DNA from: Planctomycetota bacterium
Lineage (GTDB): Bacteria > Planctomycetota > Planctomycetia > Pirellulales > UBA7805
Direction of reading: 5' to 3'
Assembly: GCA_003389215.1 (NCBI GenBank)
Contig: QQVP01000119.1
Coordinates: 372,001-436,000, forward strand
DNA length: 64,000 nt
The notes beneath the pieces were generated by a model. That model did not search any database, had not been told where the DNA came from, and was given only the letters and a program-made list of their open reading frames with translations. Positions 52,002 to 58,158 of this stretch are shown in pieces (positions within the stretch are counted from its first letter, which is position 1; each line of letters starts with the position of its first letter). Both the position numbers and the translations under genes were made by a program.

Positions 52002-52865
52002 TCAATGCCTCGCAGCTTTTCGACGGCGAAGGATCTCGTCCCGGTGGGCGGCGATCATGTCATAGAGCACTTGCGGGTCATTGGGGACGTTGCCTCGTCT
52101 GAGAACCTCGCGACGAGCCTGAGTTGCTGCCGTACGGCGGGCATGGTAATCGTCGAAGATCTGCACTTCACCGTCCGCCCAGTGGCAAGTGTCATTGTCT
52201 GCGATGAAGTGATAGTCCATGCCATACTTTCCAGGCTGCATTTGAGCAACGGTCAATGCCTGCTGTCGCATGATGGCCGAGGGAGCCGCATAGCAGACAA
52301 ACCCACCGCGCCGGAACATTTGCTCCGATTTGAAAAGTGGCTTGCTGTCCTCGTACCACAGCCAGTCATTGCCGTGAAACTCGTGCGTCGAATCGTACGG
52401 GCCCCTCGCTTTTTCCCGCGTCATGGCGGCATCCAGACTGAACGTGTGCCAGCGAATGGTACATAACGGTGGTCCCAATCGACTAATCCGATCTCGAAGA
52501 GTCCGCAGCGCACCCTTGGTCTGGCTCGTAAGGTGGGCCGGGAAGAGAAGGATCGGGTCAGAAGGCTCGGCGTCGAAGGGGGTTGGCTTGATGTGCTCGC
52601 CATGGATCAGCACTACGGTGCCCGGCTTGCGTTGAAAAGAAAGCCCCCACATGAGTCGAGCCAGCAGTCGAGCGCCGTGCGCGTCACTGAGAATGTGCCA
52701 CGTATCGTGAAAGTAGTTCGTGCTGTAGGCCACACCCGTATATGGTCGAAGCGAGACCACGCGGAACGTCGCTCTGCACAGCTTTACCAATCGCAGATGT
52801 AACTTGAGCCTGTCGCACACCTGCGTCCGGCTACTATATCGTTGTGTCTTGGCGTCACGATTCAT
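52002..52865 (-). CDS. hypothetical protein
   Basis: 287 residues, no family recognised. Visible features are a basic N-terminus, LSFQRKPGTVVLIHGEHIKP, a stretch rich in Trp/His/Asp (STHEFHGNDWLWYEDSKPLF), and QMQPGKYGMDYHFIADNDTC, then an Arg-rich helical tail. There is no signal peptide or membrane segment, so it is probably cytoplasmic. It lies between rtcB and the tRNA array and reads towards rtcB, 320 bases away. A role in the same RNA-related island is possible. Confidence 0.6.
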   Translation of the reverse strand: MNRDAKTQRYSSRTQVCDRLKLHLRLVKLCRATFRVVSLRPYTGVAYSTNYFHDTWHILSDAHGARLLARLMWGLSFQRKPGTVVLIHGEHIKPTPFDAEPSDPILLFPAHLTSQTKGALRTLRDRISRLGPPLCTIRWHTFSLDAAMTREKARGPYDSTHEFHGNDWLWYEDSKPLFKSEQMFRRGGFVCYAAPSAIMRQQALTVAQMQPGKYGMDYHFIADNDTCHWADGEVQIFDDYHARRTAATQARREVLRRGNVPNDPQVLYDMIAAHRDEILRRRKAARH

Positions 52866-53278
52866 GCCGAGTCTGACTCAGACTCAAGGCAACGGGTTCG
52901 CGCATCGACTGCGACAAAGCCAGAGCGGTGGATGCTTGCGCCTGCGAAACGTCTTTCGCAGCGGTCGAAATGCCGGTTGATCGTCTGTCTCGAATGTGTA
53001 TCCGGGTGCAGTACACAGCAAATAAACTGACAAATTCCTAAGATTTTCCTGAACCAACTGAAACCGAGATGCGTCTTTGTGTGTATAGATGGCGGCGGAC
53101 AATGGCCGATACTGTGGATTATGCCAATCGCACGCCTCCTAACTGAGACAAACAGATGACTTACTTTCGATTCAGTTTGATACATGAACGCCTTACGGAA
53201 ACGGGCTTTGCCGCGCAAGCGGTGAATCTGCCTCCGTATGATCCTATGCGCTTGTGACACTCGAAATTACGCCTTTCC
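52866..53278. other. region upstream of the tRNA array
   Basis: About 400 bases, somewhat lower in GC than the surroundings, with no gene I can support. It ends in a terminator-like hairpin. No clear promoter for the array was found. Confidence 0.4.
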
Positions 53279-53312
53279 AAGGCTCGGTGTCACACGGCAT
53301 CGGGCCTTTTTT
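53279..53312 (+). terminator. terminator-like hairpin before the tRNA array
   Basis: AAGGCTCG (53279-53286) pairs with CGGGCCTT (53301-53308), 14-base loop, followed by TTTTAA. It would stop transcription entering the array from upstream. Confidence 0.6.
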
Positions 53313-53351
53313 AATGGAGTTACGACACTGAGTTTTCACAGAGTGATTTGG

Positions 53352-53423
53352 GGGCTGGTAGCTGAGACGGCATAGCGTCGGTCTGAAAAACCGGAGACGA
53401 GGATTCGAGCGCCTCCCGGCCCA
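53352..53423 (+). tRNA. tRNA-Phe (GAA)
   Basis: First gene of the array. Acceptor GGGCTGG pairs with CCGGCCC (one G-U), discriminator A. Anticodon loop CTGAAAA between CGGT and ACCG. T-stem has one mismatch. No encoded CCA; CT follows the discriminator. Confidence 0.85.
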
Positions 53424-53489
53424 CTAGCAACCGAGCCCGCCGAGCGATTAGCGAGGAAAAAAGGGCAAGGGCGGTAGGGAAGTAGAAAC
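53424..53489. repeat. 66-base array spacer repeat, copy 1
   Basis: Starts CTAGCAACCGAGCCCGCCGA directly after tRNA-Phe. The same sequence, about 85% identical by eye, follows tRNA-Arg(TCT) at 56661-56726. It shows that blocks of the array were duplicated with their spacers. Confidence 0.8.
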
Positions 53490-53505
53490 AGTACGCGCAC
53501 AACAT

Positions 53506-53578
53506 GCCCCGTTCGTCTAACGGTCGAGGATAGCGGGCTTTCATTCCGCAGATAGGGGTTTGATTCCCCTACGGAATA
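53506..53578 (+). tRNA. tRNA-Glu (TTC)
   Basis: Loop CTTTCAT. T-arm AGGGG TTTGATT CCCCT is intact, but the acceptor GCCCCGT/ACGGAAT has two C-A mismatches at positions 2 and 3. The other Glu tRNA (55799) pairs normally. It may need editing or be non-functional. Confidence 0.75.
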
Positions 53579-53585
53579 CTTGCAA

Positions 53586-53680
53586 CAGAACGTAGCGAAG
53601 TTTGGCATCGCGCCTGGTCGGGGGCCAGGAGCGACCAACGCTTCGCGTCGGTGCCCGAGGTTCAAATCCTGCCGTTCTGA
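53586..53680 (+). tRNA. tRNA-Pro (GGG) with long variable region
   Basis: Acceptor CAGAACG/CGTTCTG perfect; loop TCGGGGG between CCTGG and CCAGG. About 26 nt lie between the anticodon stem and the T-arm, including a CGAC/GTCG stem, which is not normal for Pro. The T-stem is weak. Confidence 0.75.
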
Positions 53681-53695
53681 CTGACACGAGAACAC

Positions 53696-53768
53696 TGGGA
53701 AGTAGGGTAGTGGCGATCCCGCGTGTTTTGGGAACACGAGATCGTGGGTTCGAGTCCCACCTTCCCAA
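53696..53768 (+). tRNA. tRNA-Pro (TGG)
   Basis: Acceptor TGGGAAG/CTTCCCA perfect, loop TTTGGGA between CGTGT and ACACG, T-arm GTGGG TTCGAGT CCCAC. Normal class I cloverleaf. Confidence 0.92.
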
Positions 53769-53776
53769 CTTGAAGC

Positions 53777-53848
53777 GGTAGTCGAGGGCTGGTGGCCCAT
53801 GCCCGGCTGATAACCGGGCCGCGCTGAGTTCAATTCTCAGGGCTACCA
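53777..53848 (+). tRNA. tRNA-Ile (GAT)
   Basis: Acceptor GGTAGTC/GGCTACC, loop CTGATAA in a six-pair GC-rich stem (GCCCGG/CCGGGC), T-arm CTGAG TTCAATT CTCAG. The 80 bases after it hold no clear gene. Confidence 0.9.
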
Positions 53849-53929
53849 CTGGCAAGAGAAACGCGAACCAAACGGCAAGGTGACATGTCGAATCTCCAGC
53901 GGTTGAAACAGATACGCCCGACCAAGAAT

Positions 53930-54001
53930 GGGGTCGTGGTGTAACGGCAGCATCCCTGGCTTTTAACCAGGTGGGTGTGGGTTCAAATCCTACCGGCCTC
54001 A
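53930..54001 (+). tRNA. tRNA-Lys (TTT)
   Basis: Acceptor GGGGTCG/CGGCCTC with two wobble pairs, loop CTTTTAA between CCTGG and CCAGG, discriminator A. Confidence 0.9.
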
Positions 54002-54009
54002 CTTATCGC

Positions 54010-54082
54010 TGGCGCGTAGCTCAGCGGTGAGAGCGGCGTCCTTATAAGACGCAGGTCGAGGGTTCAACTCCCTCCGCGCCGA
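54010..54082 (+). tRNA. tRNA-Ile (TAT)
   Basis: Acceptor TGGCGCG/CGCGCCG, D-arm GCTCAGCGGTGAGAGC, loop CTTATAA between GCGTC and GACGC. Anticodon TAT reads AUA directly. Most bacteria instead use a CAT tRNA modified by TilS, so this gene is unusual. Confidence 0.92.
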
Positions 54083-54105
54083 TTTGAAACAAACGAGTAA
54101 CACGC

Positions 54106-54178
54106 GGGACCGAGGTGTTAGCGGCAGCATCCCCGGCTCTTAACCGGTGAGGTCAGGGTTCAAGTCCCTGTGGTCCCA
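54106..54178 (+). tRNA. tRNA-Lys (CTT)
   Basis: Acceptor GGGACCG/TGGTCCC (last pair G-U), loop CTCTTAA between CCGG and CCGG, T-arm CAGGG TTCAAGT CCCTG. Confidence 0.9.
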
Positions 54179-54185
54179 CTTACAT

Positions 54186-54256
54186 GCACTGGTCGTCCAG
54201 CGGCAGGATACCGCCGTCGTAACGCGGTGACGTGGGTTCGAGTCCCACCCGGTGCT
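54186..54256 (+). tRNA. tRNA-Thr (CGT)
   Basis: Acceptor GCACTGG/CCGGTGC, loop GTCGTAA with one mismatch closing the anticodon stem, T-arm GTGGG TTCGAGT CCCAC, discriminator T. Confidence 0.85.
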
Positions 54257-54288
54257 CTTTCGATCTTTGACAATTTAGAAAGCAACTC

Positions 54289-54359
54289 GCGCCCATGATG
54301 TAGTGGCAGCCTACTGCCTTGCCATGGCGGAAGTGTGGGTTCGACTCCCACTGGGCGCT
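54289..54359 (+). tRNA. tRNA-Gly (GCC)
   Basis: Acceptor GCGCCCA/TGGGCGC perfect, loop TTGCCAT between CTGCC and GGCGG, discriminator T. Confidence 0.9.
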
Positions 54360-54389
54360 CTGGCGATGCGTGCCCAATGGCACGAGCAT

Positions 54390-54463
54390 ACAAACTTAGC
54401 TCAAACGGTTAGAGCACCAGACTGCTAATCTGGTTGTTGCGGGTTCGAATCCCGCAGTAACAC
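54390..54463 (+). tRNA. tRNA-Ser-like (GCT), class I shape, broken acceptor
   Basis: D-arm, anticodon arm (CCAGA CTGCTAA TCTGG) and T-arm (GCGGG TTCGAAT CCCGC) are excellent. The acceptor halves ACAAACT and AGTAACA pair at only three positions, and the variable loop is 5 nt, although Ser tRNAs have a long arm. A proper Ser(GCT) exists at 56479. Possibly a decayed or chimeric gene. A 3' ACCACC follows. Confidence 0.6.
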
Positions 54464-54495
54464 CACCGCTCGTGTGACTTGCACGCACCGCTAAT

Positions 54496-54570
54496 CAGGA
54501 CGTGGGGGAGTCTGGCAAGTGAGCGTGTTCCGGAAACACGAGATCGCTGGTTCAAATCCAGCCGTCCTGA
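54496..54570 (+). tRNA. tRNA-Pro (CGG)
   Basis: Acceptor CAGGACG/CGTCCTG perfect, loop TCCGGAA between CGTGT and ACACG, T-arm GCTGG TTCAAAT CCAGC. The third Pro isoacceptor. Confidence 0.92.
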
Positions 54571-54578
54571 CTAACTGA

Positions 54579-54653
54579 TGCGGTGGGTCCTGTGTTGGCA
54601 CGGGAAGGCGGCTGTTAACCGCAACGTCGCAGGTTCGATTCCTGCCTCCGCAG
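54579..54653 (+). tRNA. tRNA-Asn (GTT)
   Basis: Acceptor TGCGGTG/CTCCGCA with one T-T mismatch, loop CTGTTAA between GCGG and CCGC, T-arm GCAGG TTCGATT CCTGC, discriminator G. Confidence 0.88.
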
Positions 54654-54660
54654 CTTCAAC

Positions 54661-54744
54661 GGAAGGGCAAGCCAACTGGCGATGGCGGCCGTCTCGAAAA
54701 CGGTTGAGCGATAAGCCTTGAGGGTTCGACTCCCTCTCCTTCCG
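54661..54744 (+). tRNA. tRNA-Ser (CGA)
   Basis: Class II with a long variable arm. Acceptor GGAAGGG/TCCTTCC, loop CTCGAAA between CCGT and ACGG, discriminator G as expected for Ser. Confidence 0.92.
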
Positions 54745-54751
54745 CCTTGGT

Positions 54752-54823
54752 GTGTCCTTGGCCGAGCGGCAGAGGCTCCAGGCTTCCAACCTGGCAAGGT
54801 GGGTTCGACTCCCACAGGACACT
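54752..54823 (+). tRNA. tRNA-Gly (TCC)
   Basis: Acceptor GTGTCCT/AGGACAC perfect, loop CTTCCAA between CCAGG and CCTGG, T-arm GTGGG TTCGACT CCCAC. Confidence 0.92.
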
Positions 54824-54905
54824 TTTGGAGTTCGCTTTGACCCGAGCATGGCGGGCGATACCACGAATCGGTCGCGGTCGGCGTTGGTCGAGGACACTCC
54901 AAAAA
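54823..54905. repeat. inverted repeat in an array spacer
   Basis: TTTTGGAGT (54823-54831) and ACTCCAAAA (54895-54903) are exact inverse copies enclosing 63 bases between tRNA-Gly(TCC) and tRNA-Gln(TTG). The size suggests a decayed tRNA acceptor stem or a processing/termination structure. No T-arm or anticodon could be assigned. Confidence 0.5.
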
Positions 54906-54907
54906 GA

Positions 54908-54978
54908 TCGGGGATGGGCTAACGGTACGCTGCCTGGCTTTGAACCAGGAGACGGAGGTTCGATTCCTTCTCCCCGAG
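54908..54978 (+). tRNA. tRNA-Gln (TTG)
   Basis: Acceptor TCGGGGA/TCCCCGA perfect, loop CTTTGAA between CCTGG and CCAGG, discriminator G. Confidence 0.93.
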
Positions 54979-55012
54979 CCTTTTGATGACCAGATGTGTC
55001 ATCGACAAATAC

Positions 55013-55083
55013 TGCGGGGTCGTCTAACGGCAAGACGGGGCGCTCTGAACGCCTTGATGTTGGTTCGATTCCAGCCCCCGCAG
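55013..55083 (+). tRNA. tRNA-Gln (CTG)
   Basis: Acceptor TGCGGGG/CCCCGCA perfect, loop CTCTGAA between GGCG and CGCC, discriminator G. Confidence 0.92.
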
Positions 55084-55093
55084 CTTACCGAAC

Positions 55094-55178
55094 GGAAGTC
55101 ATCCGGCTGGATGAGGACGCTGTCTTGAAAACAGCCGGTCGCTGACGCGACTTGTGGGTTCGAGTCCCACGGCTTCCG
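55094..55178 (+). tRNA. tRNA-Ser (TGA)
   Basis: Class II. Acceptor GGAAGTC/GGCTTCC, loop CTTGAAA between GCTGT and ACAGC, long variable arm with GTCGC/GCGAC, discriminator G. Confidence 0.93.
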
Positions 55179-55190
55179 CTCACAAGATAC

Positions 55191-55261
55191 GGGCTCATCG
55201 TCCAACAGAAAGACGTCGGCTCCGCACGCCGAGGATCCGGGTGCAACTCCCGGTGGGTCCA
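55191..55261 (+). tRNA. tRNA-Ala (CGC)
   Basis: Acceptor GGGCTCA/TGGGTCC (two wobbles), loop TCCGCAC between CGGC and GCCG. Position 33 is C rather than the near-universal T. The T-loop begins TGC instead of TTC. The expected Ala G3-U70 pair is present in the acceptor. Confidence 0.8.
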
Positions 55262-55272
55262 CTCAACAACGC

Positions 55273-55344
55273 AGTCCCGTGGTCCAATGGCGACGACACC
55301 TGTCTTACAAACAGGAAACGATGGTTCGACTCCATCCGGGACTA
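55273..55344 (+). tRNA. tRNA-Val (TAC)
   Basis: Acceptor AGTCCCG/CGGGACT perfect, loop CTTACAA between CCTGT and ACAGG, discriminator A. Confidence 0.92.
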
Positions 55345-55354
55345 TTTTCGTTAC

Positions 55355-55428
55355 GCCCAGATACGCCAATCGGCAGAGCGATCCGGCTTAAACCCGGATG
55401 TTTGCAGGTTCGACTCCTGCTCTGGGTA
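55355..55428 (+). tRNA. tRNA-Leu (TAA), short variable loop
   Basis: Acceptor GCCCAGA/TCTGGGT, loop CTTAAAC between TCCGG and CCGGA, T-arm GCAGG TTCGACT CCTGC. Only five nt (TGTTT) separate the anticodon stem and T-stem, whereas bacterial Leu tRNAs normally have a long variable arm. Confidence 0.85.
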
Positions 55429-55442
55429 CTGGCAAGACATTC

Positions 55443-55516
55443 GGCTCGGTAGGCAATTGGCAGACCACCTTGGCTTAGAACCAGGGATGCTGTGGGTTCA
55501 AACCCCACCTGGGCCA
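55443..55516 (+). tRNA. tRNA-Leu (TAG), short variable loop
   Basis: Acceptor GGCTCGG/CTGGGCC (two wobbles), loop CTTAGAA between CTTGG and CCAGG, variable loop of about 6 nt, T-arm GTGGG TTCAAAC CCCAC, discriminator A. Confidence 0.85.
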
Positions 55517-55532
55517 CTAACGATGAAATTAC

Positions 55533-55607
55533 GTCCTCGTGGAGCAGCCAGGAGTGCTCGCCTGCCTGTCACGCAGGAGATCGTGGGTTCAAATCCCATC
55601 GGGGACG
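55533..55607 (+). tRNA. tRNA-Asp (GTC)
   Basis: Acceptor GTCCTCG/CGGGGAC, loop CTGTCAC between CCTGC and GCAGG, discriminator G. Confidence 0.92.
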
Positions 55608-55618
55608 CTCGACAACAT

Positions 55619-55694
55619 GGCACGGTACGCAAACCGGCAAAGCGGCGAAGCTCAAACCTTCGTGACTTTGTGGGTTCGACTCCCACCCGTGCTA
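55619..55694 (+). tRNA. tRNA-Leu (CAA), short variable loop
   Basis: Acceptor GGCACGG/CCGTGCT, loop CTCAAAC between CGAAG and CTTCG, variable loop of about 7 nt. Its D-arm (TACGCAAACCGGCAAAGCG) is nearly that of the Leu(TAA) and Leu(GAG) genes. Confidence 0.85.
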
Positions 55695-55709
55695 CTTGAA
55701 GCAGAACAC

Positions 55710-55791
55710 GCGTCGGCTGGGCATTGGTGAGCCCCAGTGGCTGTAACCCACCCGCCTTCGGGCTGTGGCGGTTCGACTCCGTCCCGGCGCA
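55710..55791 (+). tRNA. tRNA-Tyr (GTA)
   Basis: Class II. Acceptor GCGTCGG/CCGGCGC, loop CTGTAAC between GTGG and CCAC, variable arm CCGCCTTCGGGC, T-loop TTCGACT, discriminator A. Confidence 0.9.
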
Positions 55792-55798
55792 CTAATGA

Positions 55799-55869
55799 GG
55801 CCCGTTCGTCTAGCGGCAGGATGCGAGACCCTCAATCTCGCGGCATGGGTTCGAGTCCCATACGGGTCA
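55799..55869 (+). tRNA. tRNA-Glu (CTC)
   Basis: Acceptor GGCCCGT/ACGGGTC, loop CCCTCAA between CGAGA and TCTCG, T-arm ATGGG TTCGAGT CCCAT. Confidence 0.92.
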
Positions 55870-55883
55870 CTGATTTGATTCAT

Positions 55884-55968
55884 GGCCAAGTGGTGGAACT
55901 GGTATACACGCGACGCTCAGAACGTCGTGCCACTTGCGGGCATGGGAGTTCGACTCTCCCCTTGGCCA
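55884..55968 (+). tRNA. tRNA-Leu (CAG), class II
   Basis: Acceptor GGCCAAG/CTTGGCC perfect, D-arm TGGTGGAACTGGTATACACG, loop CTCAGAA between GACG and CGTC, long variable arm GTGCCACTTGCGGGCAT, discriminator A. The only intact Leu gene in the array with the normal long arm. Confidence 0.93.
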
Positions 55969-55979
55969 CTAGAAACACT

Positions 55980-56046
55980 GCGGGCGGGCCGGCGCTCAGC
56001 GAGGTCTCATAAGCCTCGGCGGACGGGTTCGACTCCCGTGCCCGCG
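55980..56046 (+). tRNA. tRNA-Met (CAT), short
   Basis: Acceptor GCGGGCG/TGCCCGC, loop CTCATAA between GAGGT and GCCTC, T-arm ACGGG TTCGACT CCCGT. Only 67 nt because the D-arm is shortened. It lacks the C1-A72 mismatch of initiators, so elongator Met is preferred. Confidence 0.8.
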
Positions 56047-56054
56047 ATTGACAT

Positions 56055-56129
56055 GACCAGGTACGCAAACAGGCAAAGCGAGCAGGCCGAGAACCTGTGA
56101 ATTTGTGGGTTCGACCCCCATTCTGGTCA
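56055..56129 (+). tRNA. tRNA-Leu (GAG), short variable loop
   Basis: Acceptor GACCAGG/TCTGGTC, loop CCGAGAA between GCAGG and CCTGT, variable loop GAATTT. Same D-arm type as Leu(CAA). Discriminator A. Confidence 0.85.
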
Positions 56130-56138
56130 CCTTGGAAT

Positions 56139-56211
56139 GGTCCCGTGGTCCAACGGCGAAGACGCCTGTGTGACATGCAGGAGAGTGATGGTTCGACTCC
56201 ATCCGGGATCA
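56139..56211 (+). tRNA. tRNA-Val (GAC)
   Basis: Acceptor GGTCCCG/CGGGATC (one wobble), loop GTGACAT between CCTGT and GCAGG. Very similar to Val(TAC) in the D-arm and T-arm, so probably a duplicate that changed its anticodon. Confidence 0.9.
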
Positions 56212-56224
56212 CTCGGACAACGAT

Positions 56225-56295
56225 GGTCTGTAAGTGTTGCGGCCGCACGCCGCCGTGGTAAGGCGGAAGACCGGGTTCAATTCCCGGACGGACCT
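56225..56295 (+). tRNA. tRNA-Thr (GGT)
   Basis: Acceptor GGTCTGT/ACGGACC, loop GTGGTAA between CCGCC and GGCGG, T-arm CCGGG TTCAATT CCCGG, discriminator T. Confidence 0.9.
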
Positions 56296-56304
56296 CTTGA
56301 TGAA

Positions 56305-56376
56305 GGGCCTACATGCCGATGGGGGCGAGTCGGGTTTGCACCCTGACTGTGATGGGTTCGACTCCCATTAGGTCCA
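56305..56376 (+). tRNA. tRNA-Ala (TGC)
   Basis: Acceptor GGGCCTA/TAGGTCC containing the Ala-specific G3-U70 wobble, loop TTTGCAC between TCGGG and CCTGA. Confidence 0.9.
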
Positions 56377-56381
56377 CTAAC

Positions 56382-56469
56382 GGGCTGATGGTCCAACGGG
56401 ACGACACCGCCCTGGCGTGGCGGCCCCGTTGAGTCGGAGACAGGGCGGGTTCGACTCCCGGTCGGTCCA
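56382..56469 (+). tRNA. tRNA-Ala (GGC) with long variable region
   Basis: Acceptor GGGCTGA/TCGGTCC with G3-U70, loop CTGGCGT between CCGCC and GGCGG. About 20 nt (CCCCGTTGAGTCGGAGACAG) separate the anticodon stem and T-arm, a length normally limited to Ser, Leu and Tyr. Confidence 0.78.
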
Positions 56470-56478
56470 CTGAGATAC

Positions 56479-56564
56479 GGAAGGTAGCCGGATACGGTTT
56501 GCCGGGCCGCACTGCTAATGCGTGCCTCCTCACGGAGATATGGGTTCAAATCCCATGCCTTCCG
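56479..56564 (+). tRNA. tRNA-Ser (GCT)
   Basis: Class II. Acceptor GGAAGGT/GCCTTCC, loop CTGCTAA between CGCA and TGCG, variable arm CCTCCTCACGGAG, discriminator G. Confidence 0.92.
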
Positions 56565-56587
56565 CTTGCCACCGGATGACAGTGGTG

Positions 56588-56660
56588 GGCTCGATGGTGA
56601 AACGGACGATCATACCGGGCTTCTAACCCGGCGTTCCAGGTTCAAATCGTGGTCGAGCTA
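56588..56660 (+). tRNA. tRNA-Arg (TCT)
   Basis: Acceptor GGCTCGA/TCGAGCT, loop CTTCTAA between CCGGG and CCCGG. The T-stem (CCAGG/CGTGG) pairs poorly. Followed by the second spacer repeat. Confidence 0.82.
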
Positions 56661-56726
56661 CTAGCAACCGAGGCCGCCGAGCGATTAGCGAGGAGAGAGG
56701 CCGAGGGCGGTAGATAGAAAAGAAAC
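56661..56726. repeat. 66-base array spacer repeat, copy 2
   Basis: Begins CTAGCAACCGAGGCCGCCGA; counterpart of 53424-53489. The differences cluster in the middle (GAGAGAGG against AAAAAAGG). Confidence 0.8.
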
Positions 56727-56809
56727 GGAAGGGCTACCCGATTGGTGACGGGAGCCGGTTGGAAACCGGTCGAGCGAAAGCCTTGCGGGTTCAACTCCCG
56801 CTCCTTCCG
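56727..56809 (+). tRNA. tRNA-Ser (GGA)
   Basis: Class II. Acceptor GGAAGGG/TCCTTCC, loop TTGGAAA between CCGG and CCGG, long variable arm, discriminator G. Close relative of Ser(CGA). Confidence 0.92.
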
Positions 56810-56871
56810 CTGATAAGGGCTCGCCGTGTGTTGCGGCGACAATGTGAGGAGCGTACCAGGAGGATAGGATC

Positions 56872-57663
56872 ATGAACGCGCAAGTGATCGAACGACAGTT
56901 CAAGAAGATCGGTGCGCGCGCCAAGATCAATGCAGACGCTCAGCGGTTCGGCGGAGCGATTCGCCTCGATATCGGCCATGACCGGCAAGGCGAGTTCTTC
57001 GACGTTGGTGTCGGTCGAACGCGTGACCTGTGCGTGGCAGACGCGCAACCCCGTATTCGGCACCTGTTGCTCGTGTCTCGTCAGAACGACGGAAATCACA
57101 AGTTTCTGTGCGGTCACGACGAGCGGCACTGGTTTGTCGCCGCGGTGCCTGAGCGCATCACGGTGTCGAGCGTGCAGACGGCATTTGAGGCGCTGAAGCC
57201 GGCAGCGGTTCTGCAGCGCCAGGAGCAGCTGAAGGTCAATCGACGAAAGCGGAATCGACGGCGTAACGAAGCGTTCGTCCGCCAGGGCGAATGGTTCTTC
57301 GTTCCCTTGCCGGAGCAGTTCCGTATCGACGAGCGTTTGATCTTCCGTAACGAACCGATTTCGCGCGGACGCGGAAAGCCGCATATCTGCGAGGAGTTGG
57401 TTCGCCAGGGTGGTGAGCTGGTTTATGTGAGTGGTCGACATCCGAACGGATTGACTGAGGCGCAATACCGTAAGCTACTCAATCGCCGACCTGAGCTGCG
57501 GAAGGTAGCCTGGGTTGCGCAACGGCGTAATCCTCAGGTTTACGTTCGCGGCAAGATCCGCCATTCGGATCACAAGACGATTGTCTTGAACGGATGGCAC
57601 CAGGTGCTCATGAATACCGAAACTCAATCGGTGGCCATGCGACACGTGGCGTTTATCGACTGA
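56872..57663 (+). CDS. basic hypothetical protein nested in the tRNA array
   Basis: 263 residues with AGGAGG 8 bases before ATG 56872. I do not recognise the family. Two parts are visible: residues 1-110 (GARAKINADAQRFGGAIRLD, GEFFDVGVGRTRDLCVADAQ, RHLLLVSRQNDGNHKFLCGH), and after an Arg/Lys-rich stretch (NRRKRNRRRN) a second part with HICEELVRQGGELVYVSGRH and GKIRHSDHKTIVLNGWHQVL. The strong positive patch suggests RNA binding. It is surrounded by tRNA genes on both sides and uses the same strand as the TROVE-like and ARPP-1-like genes downstream, so it probably belongs to the same system. Confidence 0.75.
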   Translation: MNAQVIERQFKKIGARAKINADAQRFGGAIRLDIGHDRQGEFFDVGVGRTRDLCVADAQPRIRHLLLVSRQNDGNHKFLCGHDERHWFVAAVPERITVSSVQTAFEALKPAAVLQRQEQLKVNRRKRNRRRNEAFVRQGEWFFVPLPEQFRIDERLIFRNEPISRGRGKPHICEELVRQGGELVYVSGRHPNGLTEAQYRKLLNRRPELRKVAWVAQRRNPQVYVRGKIRHSDHKTIVLNGWHQVLMNTETQSVAMRHVAFID

Positions 57664-57707
57664 GAACCCCGCTCGTCGTAGTAATGGCTACGGCGGGCGG
57701 GAATTAT

Positions 57708-57781
57708 GGTGTCCGTGGTGTACGTGGTACGCACGCCTGCCTGTGAAGCAGGAAGTGAGGGTTCGACTCCCTTCGGATACC
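57708..57781 (+). tRNA. tRNA-His (GTG)
   Basis: Acceptor GTGTCCG/CGGATAC with the His-specific extra G(-1) at 57708 opposite discriminator C at 57781. Loop CTGTGAA between CCTGC and GCAGG. Confidence 0.92.
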
Positions 57782-57864
57782 CCTTTACGAGTTGAGTACG
57801 GAGTGGCAGCGACGCCGCAACCGGCGTCAACATTGCATTCCGTTTCGCCTCGACAAACAAAACA

Positions 57865-57936
57865 CAGGAGTGTGCTTCTGGGAAGCAAGCGGCCTCCAAA
57901 ACCGCGTGAGCAGGGTTCGATTCCTTGCACTCCTGC
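57865..57936 (+). tRNA. tRNA-Trp (CCA)
   Basis: Acceptor CAGGAGT/ACTCCTG perfect, loop CTCCAAA between GCGGC and ACCGC (closing C-A mismatch), discriminator C rather than the usual G of bacterial Trp. Confidence 0.85.
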
Positions 57937-57940
57937 TAAT

Positions 57941-58014
57941 GCCGACGTGGCTCGACCTAGAAAGGCGCCTGTCTTGTAAACAGGATGATGCTGGTGCGAA
58001 TCCAGTCGTCGGCC
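57941..58014 (+). tRNA. tRNA-Thr (TGT)
   Basis: Acceptor GCCGACG/CGTCGGC perfect, loop CTTGTAA between CCTGT and ACAGG. T-loop begins TGC. Third Thr isoacceptor. Confidence 0.88.
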
Positions 58015-58028
58015 CCATATATGAATAT

Positions 58029-58100
58029 GTCTCGATGGTGTAGTGGATAGCATCGGACCCTCCGAAGGTCTGGGCCCTGGTTCAAATCCAGGTCGCGATA
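58029..58100 (+). tRNA. tRNA-Arg (CCG)
   Basis: Acceptor GTCTCGA/TCGCGAT with one T-C mismatch at position 4, loop CTCCGAA between GGACC and GGTCT, T-arm CCTGG TTCAAAT CCAGG. Confidence 0.85.
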
Positions 58101-58158
58101 CTAGATAGTGCTCTTCTTGGAGATTCGACAATCGCAACTTGAGATGAAGGTACACATC

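Noticed and set aside
53849..53929. A further tRNA between Ile(GAT) and Lys(TTT)
   Set aside because: Some tRNA-like words occur, but no T-arm or acceptor pairing could be built.
53424..56726. CRISPR array
   Set aside because: The 66-base repeat occurs twice only, with genes between, and no cas genes are present.
53336..56930. Many overlapping short reverse frames across the tRNA array
   Set aside because: They translate the repeated T-arm sequence (recurring GxxRTH and GVEPT words) and are artefacts of tandem tRNA genes.
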